From: Chrysochromulina parva | Taxonomy: Eukaryota > Haptophyta > Prymnesiales > Chrysochromulinaceae | Assembly: GCA_002887195.1 (NCBI GenBank) | Contig: PJAB01000796.1 | Location: 1 to 20,606, forward strand | Direction: 5' to 3' | DNA: 20,606 nt | Shown: positions 7,085 to 14,525 of the stretch, one piece after another | Layout of the letters: the number at the start of each line of letters is the position of its first letter | Position numbering within the stretch: the first letter of the stretch is position 1 | Position numbers and translations under genes: made by a program | The notes under the pieces: generated by a model | What the model was told of the DNA's origin: nothing | Databases searched by the model: none | What the model saw: only the letters and a program-made list of their open reading frames with translations

Positions 7085-10000
7085 TCACGAGCAGCCGCCA
7101 AATGCCGCGACGCCAGACTCGGTGCCCTGCGGACTCGAGCTGCGGGCAGCGAATCGTAGGTTGCGCAGGATCAAGGTCTCGTCTCGCAGCCTCTTGAGTG
7201 GCTCCTCTCCAAAGCAGGCTGGACTGTTGCCAGCTCCGTCCTTGAGAGAGTAGAGGGCCACGAGCGCATCGCACCCGCCGCCGAGCTCCGACTCAGCCGA
7301 GCAAGCCATGCTTGACGCTGCAGCCGCTGCCGCCGCTGCTTCGGGCGTCGTCGGTGAGAGCGGGCGGCCTCGGCTTCGCTCCTCGTCCGATTCGAGCACG
7401 TGGCACTCCTCCTCCGCAGTCGCCAGCGCACCCAGCCGAAGCGCGCGCAGGGCGGTGAAGCGCTGGCGGCGCTGCTCACTCTGCTCCGCCACCGTCCCAT
7501 CCGACGGGTAGCCTGTCCCATCCGACGGGTAGCCTGTGCCATCCGACGGGTAGCCTGTGCCCGGGCCGCCACCGACCCAAAATAGGTCGACTTGTCGAGG
7601 ACACGCAGGTGGAAGGTGGAAGGGAGGCGGAGCAGACCGGCCTGAGCGCTTCGACGTAGTACTACCCGCGCTGGCCAGCGCTTCGAACCCCCAGGCCCTC
7701 TGCTGCCACTGGTAGAGCTTCTTGCCCAGTACAGCCTCCCGCCGGTGGCCCTCTGTTGCCTCGCGTTCAAAAGGGTGCCCATTCGAGCATGCCGTACACT
7801 CGATGGCGGTGGCGGTGGCGGCGGCGCAGCCAGCAACGGCAGCTGGAGAGATGCGGCGGCGGCAGACCACGCCACCGAGGAGAGTGCTAAGCACATACCA
7901 CTCGAGGGCGCGCAGACGGTTGGCCACCCGCGCGCCGGCCTGAAGTGGGAGAGCGTTCAACTCGAGAGCGCGAAGCGCTTCGATCTCCGCGTAGATCTCG
8001 TCGGGCCCGAGCACGGACGTGACGGCGACCGAGTCGTTGTTTGTGGTTCGGTTGGGTGGGAGCGAGCTCGGTGAGGCCGCCTGCAAGGGGGATGCGCCCG
8101 CCCCGGCGCTCGCGCCCGGTACGAGCGCCTCCAGCACGAGCACCTCGTGCTCCGGCTGGACCGCCGCATCGGATGCACTCATTGCATCGGATGCACGCAT
8201 CGCATCCGATGCACGCATCGCATCGGCAAGCCCGGGTATGTGCATGCGGCGCGGTGCCCACATCTGTTCGCCATCGAATCGAACGAGCCGCCATCTACTC
8301 GAATGGAGCTGACGGAAGGCGTCGGCTGCAGGGTCGAGGGAGTCGACAAGGGGGAGCCGTAGTCCCTCCTCGACCGGATGTGACACCTCGATGTGCACCA
8401 AGCCTGCCTCGGCGAAGGCGGACGCCATCAGACAGTACTCATTGTACTCCTTCCACAGCTTGCGAATGACCGGAGTCGAGTGCCCGTCGCAGCGCGGGTA
8501 GCAAGGCAGGCGACCGGGTCGCATCCGGCTGAGCATGCCCCACTGCGAGCGGTGGAGCAACCAAGTCACGTCGTTGCCGCTGAGGATGGCAGCGTGGCCA
8601 GCGCGCCGTTCGAAGAGTGCCGCCAGCGCTGGTAGGTCCACCGGTGAAAGGACGTACCTAAGTAGGGAGGCACTCATCCGTCATCAGATGCACTCAACTC
8701 ATCGTGTCTCGTCAATGTCCAGCTCCACTGGGAGAGGACGTACGCGTCTGGCCGGTGCTTGATTGCAATCAACTCCTCAGATGCAATCAACTCATCAAGA
8801 CGTACGCGTCTGGCCGGTGCTTGATTGCAATCAACTCCTCAGATGCAATCAACTCATCAAGACGTACGCGTCTGGCCGGTGCTTGAAGAGATACTCGTAC
8901 ATGGGCGCTCCGCCACTTGTCTTCGCCTCGTGCTCCTGGATGAGCTCGACGCAATCTGCCCATTTGGAGAACTGGGCAGTGGGACGCGACTTGCAGCTCC
9001 AGCCAGAGGGCTGTGGAAGCAGCCGGACGGCCGTTGGGCGCATCGCCGTGAGCGCACGCGCGAGGAGCTTCGGGTGGGGCGGCGGCGTGGGCCGTCCGAG
9101 CCCATAGCTCTGCTTGGGAGGGTCCGCAGCTGTGCCCAGTACCAGGAAGAGGTCGAGCCTCTCGTCGTCCGAGGCCGAAGGTGGGTGGAGCAGTTGGGTG
9201 AGAGAGCCCCAGATGCGAGGGTGGATGAAGGTGCGCACGTCGCCGGCGAGGCAGACTGCCACGCGTGGAAGCGCAGGTTCGGTACTGTCGGTGGTGGCGG
9301 CAGCGTCGCTGGTGGTGCTGGCGGTGCTGGTGGCGCTAGTGGGGTCGGAGGCGGCTGTGGCGGCTGTGGCGGCTGTGGCGGCTGTGGCGGCTGTGGCGGC
9401 TGTGGCGGCGGTGGCGGCCGTGTCGGTGGCCCTGGCCCGACCGTTATGAGCGCCGTCGTGAGCGCCGTCGTCCACCTGCTGGGGCGCTGCACGCACTGGA
9501 CGACCGTTGAGGGCCTCGGCTGCCACATGCGCCCACGGAAACGCGTCGGCACTCGTGCTACGGAAAGCGTCCGTCTCCAAGAGCCGAATGAGATCGGCAG
9601 TGACGGCCTGTAGCAAGGCAGACTCGGAACTGGGCAGCTTTCGCAGCCGGAGAGCGTCGATGGCCGCCGCGCGATCCAAAGTGGGATCGGCGATGGTCCC
9701 ACTTTGGCCGTCCTCGAGCTGGGAGTCCCAAATCTGGGAAAGGGAGCTGAGCGCATGCGGTGACGCTGGGACGCTGAATGGGAACCATTGCTCAGCTGGT
9801 GTGAGGCAGTTGCGTTCGCAGGTTGGCCCCACCACGGCGCCAACGCAGGTTCCAGGCGGCGGCGGCTCCGAGGCATTGCCCGCTTCCGCTGCTCGGAGAA
9901 GGGCACGCGGGAGGCTGACGAGCAAGCAGCACTGCCAGCGCTCCGAGGACGCACTGTGAGTGCTCGCATTGGTGCTGCGAGCCGTTTGCCATCCTTTGAA

Positions 10001-11986
10001 ACCACTGCAGCCGAGCGTCCTCCGACAACGTTCACAGCACGCGTTCAGCGACGGCACGGACGCACACGGCATGCGGAGTGCCGGCATCATGGGCCAGCTG
10101 CCGTGCCGGCGCATGTAGCTGTCCAAACCGTAATCATTTCGAACAACTTGGTCCGTGGACGATTGCTCGCCAGCTGCGACGCCTGCGTTCAGTGCATGCG
10201 CTGTCGCCCTCCTGGCGCGGATCTCGGCGCGGATCTCGGCCGTTTGGCGAGTCGACCTGCCGCATAGCACGTTGCATTGGCCAACTGTCTGCCAACGGGC
10301 TGTCTGACCCAGGGATCGAGGCCGTCTGCTATGGGAAGCAAAGCCATTGCCCTGCGCATGGGGCGCAGCTCTTGCCGCTGCCTCTGCCAGAGCTGCTACC
10401 CCTTTGCGCCTCCGCCCTCTGCCTCCGCCCACTCCGACTCGAAGGTGCTGAAAGTAATTTCCGTCCACGTTCACGAAGCTCGCTAGGGCAAGACCTGGCA
10501 GCTTGAGCTCGTTGATCTCGTTCTGCGTGAACTCCAATAGGAGAGCTCTCCTGAAGTTCGCATGGGTGCGAAGAGCTTTCTTGAGCTCCTCGCTGAGGAG
10601 CTCGACGCCCGTCGTCGGCTTGATGCGGCCCACCCTCTGCCACACGACGGTGCGGGCTCTGATGCCCTCTGGCGACGCGACGCAAAACGGCTCGTACAGA
10701 GGAGTCCAGCGACGCCGGATCTCCCTGAGGGCCGCGGACCTGATCGTGGCGCGCGCATCGCCCAGCGCGGTCATCAAGCGCTCCAGCGACATGCCCGACA
10801 CTTGAGGCCAGAACGATCGTGCCCCCGTAGGACCAGCAGAATGCCCCCTCATCTTGGCTCGCGCCGGCTCAGTGACGGGCCACCTCGGCCGACCCGACGC
10901 GTTCTCACCTGACGCGTTCACAAGCCCATGGTCGCCACCGGAGTGGATGCACGCCGGACAGGCAGCGTGCAGCACACTCAGCGCTTGTGGATGCCACTCT
11001 TGCGCCAGCCGCCACGGCGTGTCCCCATACGGCCCCGGGATCGTGAGGGTCGACGGGGAGGTGCGGACGAGAGCTGTGACGCTCGCCACAGGTGCGCGGT
11101 GGAGGAGGGCATGGTGGAGCGGCAGGTAGCCGTGGGCGTCGAAGGCCCACGCGCCTGCTGGATGCGCCTTTAGCAGCGCGCGTACCACGGCCTCCGAACG
11201 GCCCGTCTGGCAAGCGAGGTGAAGTGGTAAGTGGCCGCTCAGGTCGTCAGCAGCGACGGCGGCGGCGGCATTGGCCCGCAGTAGCGCCATAGCGACCGCA
11301 TCGGAGGCTCCGTGGGCGATGGCATAGTGAAGGGGGCGCCGACCTGCGTTCATGTACACGTCGACCTCCGCTGCCCCACCGTCTTGGGCGCGGAGCACCC
11401 ATGAGAGGAGAGGAGTCCGTCGGCTCGCCGGCGCAGCGCGCTGGAGTAGCAGGAGCAACGGTCCCCTTCCGTGCTTGTCTCGCTCGGAGACGGCGGCGGG
11501 ATAGTCGCGCAGGATGGCCGCGAGCGTACGCTCAGAGCTGCGGTATCGATAGATCGCCTGGTGCAGTAGCGGCAGCTCGTCATGGCGGCGTTTGGCCAGC
11601 TTCGGATTCGCCTTGAGCAGCTCGCGCACAGCTGCTCCATCGCCTGCCCTCAACGCGCGGCGCAGCCGAGCCATCGGGAGCTCGAATGTGCTACTGTCAG
11701 TCACGTTGATGAGCTCACCGTTCGCCGAGACGTTGCGCGTCCGCAGCGTTGTGAACGACTTGCCCTCATACTTGAGTTGGAGTGGCAGCTCGCACTCGTA
11801 AAACCAGGAGCAATCCTTGGCCTTCGCAGAGAACGAGATGAAGTTGCACCGCGCACAGCTCAAGCATTTACGCATGCAGTTGGCCTGCATAGAAGAAGCT
11901 GCGACCTCCCATGCGCCGCTCACACCGCGCTCGCAGTCGCCGCCGAGCGTCGTGACTCCGCAATATCCGACGCCGACGACGTCCAT
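7085..11986 (-). CDS. Giant fusion: cysteine-rich module, ankyrin repeats, glycosyltransferase-like domain; two exons
   Basis: Predicted exons are 8868-11986 and 7085-8657 (about 1563 aa), from ATG 11986 with an in-frame TAA just upstream. Residues 7-86 are the cysteine-rich GYC..DCSWFYEC module also found in the GT8-like protein. Residues about 100-345 are five or six ankyrin repeats (RRPLHYAIAHG, GHLPLHLACQTGRSEAVV, GYLPLHHALL). A second cysteine-rich segment is at about 640-690, and an alanine/threonine microsatellite at 853-879. RVAVCLAGDVRTF (908-920) through KHRPDAYVLSPVDL and LLHRSQWGMLSRM fits the algal/plant glycosyltransferase-like pattern of an opening CxxGxxR strand and a central RPD. 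The tail is low complexity with two small in-frame repeats. No signal peptide is seen. Exon 1 alone stops four residues after the splice point and exon 2 alone starts mid-domain, so joining is strongly favoured. Confidence 0.75.
7496..7560 (-). repeat. 21-nt coding tandem repeat, three copies (TGYPSDG)
   Basis: Three near-identical 21-nt units encode TGYPSDG three times in the C-terminal tail of the giant fusion protein. The length is a multiple of three, so copy number can change without breaking the frame. Confidence 0.9.
8166..8227 (-). repeat. 18-nt coding tandem repeat, about three copies (SDAMRA)
   Basis: About three units of GCATCGGATGCACGCATC type (plus strand) encode DAMRAS/DAMSAS in the giant fusion protein. 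The core CATCGGATGCACTCA at 8167-8181 matches the upstream intron at 8682-8696 in 14 of 15 bases. Confidence 0.85.
8658..8867 (-). other. Predicted 210-nt GT-AG intron with duplicated splice donors
   Basis: On the minus strand the donor is CCAGACGC|GTACGTC and the acceptor is CTACTTAG|GTACGTCC. Splicing is phase 2 and joins HRPDA to YVLSPVDL without disturbing the frame. The seven bases GTACGTC lie on both sides of the removed segment. Using either of the two inner donors would keep an in-frame TGA (VLMS then stop), so only the outermost gives the long protein. Confirmation needs transcripts. Confidence 0.75.
8737..8886 (-). repeat. 62-bp tandem repeat spanning the exon-intron boundary
   Basis: Two full 62-bp units (8759-8820 and 8821-8882) plus a third partial copy from 8737. 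Each unit carries about 19 bases of exon (TCAAGCACCGGCCAGACGC, minus strand), the GTACGTC donor, and an inner 12-mer GAGTTGATTGCA twice. The donor is therefore present three times. Beyond the third donor the sequence diverges but still resembles the unit (GATGAGTTGAGTGCATCTGA). Confidence 0.9.
9352..9413 (-). repeat. 9-nt coding microsatellite (Ala-Thr-Ala)n
   Basis: About seven units of GGCTGTGGC (plus strand) encode the (ATA)n stretch at residues 853-879 of the giant fusion protein, directly before the glycosyltransferase-like domain. It probably acts as a flexible linker. Confidence 0.9.
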
Positions 11987-12093
11987 CGCGTGTGCGCGAT
12001 TTTATTGGCCGAGGGGAACTGTGAACACGTAAATTCAATTCAGATTCAATTTTTCGTTCAGCTTGGCGTCACCAGACTTGACCCCTTCTTTGC
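11987..12093. promoter_or_regulatory. Bidirectional promoter with CCAAT box
   Basis: 107 bases between ATG 11986 (minus) and ATG 12094 (plus). On the minus strand GGCCAATAAAATCG lies about 16-28 bases before the ATG, giving a CCAAT box (12004-12008) running into an A/T stretch that could serve as a TATA-like element. The middle is AT-rich with repeated ATTCA around 12030-12060. Assignment rests on motif and position only. Confidence 0.45.
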
Positions 12094-14118
12094 ATGCATT
12101 CCCCTCAGCGCGTTTTGCCTCTTGTCACGGAATCAATGCTTGCGTCGAGATTTGTGACCGGCGACCGCGTGTCGGTCGACTGGGGCGCGCGCGGTGGCTG
12201 GCGATCGGGCCGCGTGACTGCCGCCACGAGCGAGCTCGACGGCGTGCGTCTGCACGTCGAGTACGAAGAGCCGCTGCCGCGCGGCGGATGGAGCTGCCGA
12301 CACGAGCAGAGCAAGACTGTGATGCGGCTGCTTGCGGAGGAGGTGGAGTCGTGCGAGTTGCGCGAGCTGCACCTCACCTGCGTACTGTCTCATCAGCGGC
12401 TTACTCAGCCTGCCAAGGGCATCGGCTGCAAGCACCTCCCGCTGTGCAACTATGAGGAGCTCCTTGAGATGTCGGGCCGTGAGTGCCCCGTGTTTGGCTG
12501 CGGCGAGACTTTGCGGCGCAGGAGCATTGCTATCGATGCGGTGCTTCGTGCTCAGCTGCTCGAGGTGCCCGCGAGCATCAGCTCGGTTCGAATCGGCCCG
12601 GACAACAAGGTTCACATGCAGTCATCAGGCAGTCGAGGAGCACGTCGTCAGCCAGACCCAGTAGTTCACGACGTGGATGCTGACGAGCAGGTGCCTATTT
12701 TGGATGCTGACGAGCTGGTCGTCGTCGTCGGCACCGCCGCGGAGGCCGAGGAGGCTCTGAGCGAGTGGAAGCTTGCAGGGCTGTGCGGAACGCCCGGCTG
12801 CTATAAGCACGACTTTCACGATGGAGTGTGCACGCCTGACGAGGTGAGCGGCTCTCGCAAGCGCAGGGTGAGGAGCAGCAGCCAAAGGTCATCAGGGCAG
12901 GGCAGCAGCGCCCCCTGCCAGTGCATTGCCCCAGCCGCCGCAATCGTGCAGATCGATGAGGTGGCGGCACAGGCGGTGGAAGCAAGGGGCGAAGGGCCGC
13001 AGCCCATCACGGCTGCGGCGGCCGCGGCGGCCGAGGGGCTCGAGCTGGTGGCGTCTTCGAGTAATGAGACGGGCTTCAAAGGCGTGCGCAAGGATAAGGG
13101 CAAGTTCGCTGCGCGGATCAGGGAGAATGGCACGCAGCGCCGCCTTGGCACCTTCGCGACGCCGGAAGCGGCGGCCTTGTGCTACGCGAGGCATGCCGGG
13201 GCGGAGCGAACGGCGGCAGAGGCGGCGGTGGAGAGGGGCGAAGGCCTGCAGCCGTTCACGGCGGACAAGGCCAGGGCGGCCGCGGCGGCCGAGGGGCTGG
13301 AGCTGGTTCCGTCGTCGAGTTATGAGACGGGCTTCAGGGGCGTGAGCAAGGATAAGGGCAAGTTCGCTGCGCGGATCTGGGAGAATGGCACACAGCGCCG
13401 CCTTGGCACCTTCGCGACGCCGGAGGAGGCGGCCTTGAGCTACGCGAGGCATGCTGGGGCGGAGCGAGCGGCAGCAGAGGCGGCGGAGGCGAGGAGTGAA
13501 GGGCTGCAGCCATTCACTGCGGATGATGCCAGGGCGGCCGCGGCTGCCGAGGGGCTGGAGCTGGTTCCATCGTCGAGCAATGAGACAGGCTTCAAGTGCG
13601 TGCGTAAGGATAAGGGCAAGTACTCTGCGCAGATCAAGGAGAATGGCAAGGTTCGCCACCTCGGCAACTTCGCGACGCCGGAGGAGGCGGCCTTGAGCTA
13701 CGCGAGGCATGTTGGGGTGGATCGAGCGGCAGCAGAGGCGGCGGAGGCAAATAGTGAAAGGCTGCAGCCGCTCACGGCAGACGAGGCCATGGCGGCCGCG
13801 GCGGCAGTCAGGGCTGCCGCGGCGGCCGAGGGGCTCGAGCTTGTGCCGTCGTCAAGCAATCAGACGGGCTTCAGGGGTGTATGCAAGAATCATGGTTATC
13901 ATGGCAAGTACAAGGCGGAGCTTAAGAGCAGTGGCAAGCGGTACTACCTCGGCATGTTTGCGACGCCGGAGGAGGCGGCCTTGCGCTACGCGAGGCATGT
14001 TGGGGCGGAGAGAGCGGCGGCAGAGGCGGCGGAGGCGAGGGTCGAAGGGCCGCAGCCGCTCACAGCGGATGAGGCCAGGGCGGCCGAGGGGCTCGAGCTT
14101 GTGCCGGACTCACAGTAA
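12094..14118 (+). CDS. SP-RING (SUMO E3-type) finger fused to four AP2-like DNA-binding repeats
   Basis: 674 aa; Met15 is an alternative start. Residues about 22-60 resemble a Tudor/Agenet-type beta barrel (DRVSVDWGARGGWRSGRV). Residues about 92-156 match an SP-RING/MIZ finger of PIAS/SIZ SUMO ligases: LTCVLSHQRLTQPAKGIGCKH, LCNYEELL, CPVFGC, with C112, H114, C131 and C136 as likely zinc ligands. Residues 231-246 hold a small CGTPGC..H...C knuckle (Cx4Cx5Hx3C), followed by basic SRKRRVR, a possible nuclear signal. Then four AP2-like domains (321-368, 407-454, 495-542, 587-636) share TGF(K/R)xV...KxxAxI...R(R/H)LGxFATPEEAAL.YARH. Plausibly a nuclear transcription or chromatin factor that brings SUMO ligase activity to DNA; function is inferred from domains. 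No intron needed. Confidence 0.88.
   Translation: MHSPQRVLPLVTESMLASRFVTGDRVSVDWGARGGWRSGRVTAATSELDGVRLHVEYEEPLPRGGWSCRHEQSKTVMRLLAEEVESCELRELHLTCVLSHQRLTQPAKGIGCKHLPLCNYEELLEMSGRECPVFGCGETLRRRSIAIDAVLRAQLLEVPASISSVRIGPDNKVHMQSSGSRGARRQPDPVVHDVDADEQVPILDADELVVVVGTAAEAEEALSEWKLAGLCGTPGCYKHDFHDGVCTPDEVSGSRKRRVRSSSQRSSGQGSSAPCQCIAPAAAIVQIDEVAAQAVEARGEGPQPITAAAAAAAEGLELVASSSNETGFKGVRKDKGKFAARIRENGTQRRLGTFATPEAAALCYARHAGAERTAAEAAVERGEGLQPFTADKARAAAAAEGLELVPSSSYETGFRGVSKDKGKFAARIWENGTQRRLGTFATPEEAALSYARHAGAERAAAEAAEARSEGLQPFTADDARAAAAAEGLELVPSSSNETGFKCVRKDKGKYSAQIKENGKVRHLGNFATPEEAALSYARHVGVDRAAAEAAEANSERLQPLTADEAMAAAAAVRAAAAAEGLELVPSSSNQTGFRGVCKNHGYHGKYKAELKSSGKRYYLGMFATPEEAALRYARHVGAERAAAEAAEARVEGPQPLTADEARAAEGLELVPDSQ
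12982..14118 (+). repeat. Tandem coding repeat of about 258 bp (AP2 units), four full plus one truncated
   Basis: Each unit encodes about 86 aa: (E/S)GLQPxTAD.ARAAAAAEGLELVPSSSxETGF plus the AP2 domain and an AERAAAEAAEAR spacer. ETGF/QTGF falls at residues 325, 411, 497 and 590 (spacing 86, 86, 93; the fourth unit carries an extra alanine-rich insert). After unit four a fifth begins (VEGPQPLTADEARAAEGLELVP) but ends after DSQ at the stop, just before its AP2 domain. Confidence 0.93.
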
Positions 14119-14525
14119 CCGATCTGTACACGGAACGTGAAATATAACTGAAAAGCAAGTCATTGCGCCCCGCGCCAGCTCGGCCGGGACGCGCGTCAAA
14201 TTCTTAGCGCGATACGTGTGGATTTGAGTTTTCTGTTTTGAGTTTTGAGTTTTCTGTTTTGAGTGTTCTGTTTCGGTGCAGTGTCACGCACTTTCGCTTC
14301 GGACGAGCAGGATGGAAGCAGGATGGCGACACCGCGCTCACCGGACGGGATGAGGGTTCAGTTCAGTGTATGTGAAACGCAAACGGATGATGTGAAATCC
14401 CGTGTATGAACTCCTGTGTACATACACAGCTCACAGGATGACGTTCGGATGAGGACACCGGATCAGTAAACCATTCATACTGTGGAGTTCCGAATATTTT
14501 TACCACGTATCGACCCGGTCTCACG
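14119..14525. other. 407-bp convergent intergenic with T-rich repeat and hairpin
   Basis: It lies between the stop of the AP2 gene and the stop of the IQ membrane protein gene. 14225-14274 is a degenerate array of GAGTTTTCTGTTTT units on the plus strand, which may help 3'-end formation. CTGTGTA / TACACAG (14414-14420 and 14423-14429) forms a 7-bp inverted repeat. No coding potential is convincing. Confidence 0.55.

Noticed and set aside
7085..8677. Separate 530-aa gene starting MSASLLRYVLSPVD
   Set aside because: Its first seven codons are the intron 3' end, and from YVLSPVD it continues the glycosyltransferase-like domain of the upstream exon in frame.
8825..9613. 262-aa plus-strand ORF with glycine/cysteine repeat (GGCGGCGGCGG)
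   Set aside because: It is the antisense reading of the Ala-Thr-Ala microsatellite in the giant fusion gene.
12892..13710. 272-aa minus-strand ORF with repeats
   Set aside because: Its repeats simply mirror the AP2 repeat DNA on the other strand.
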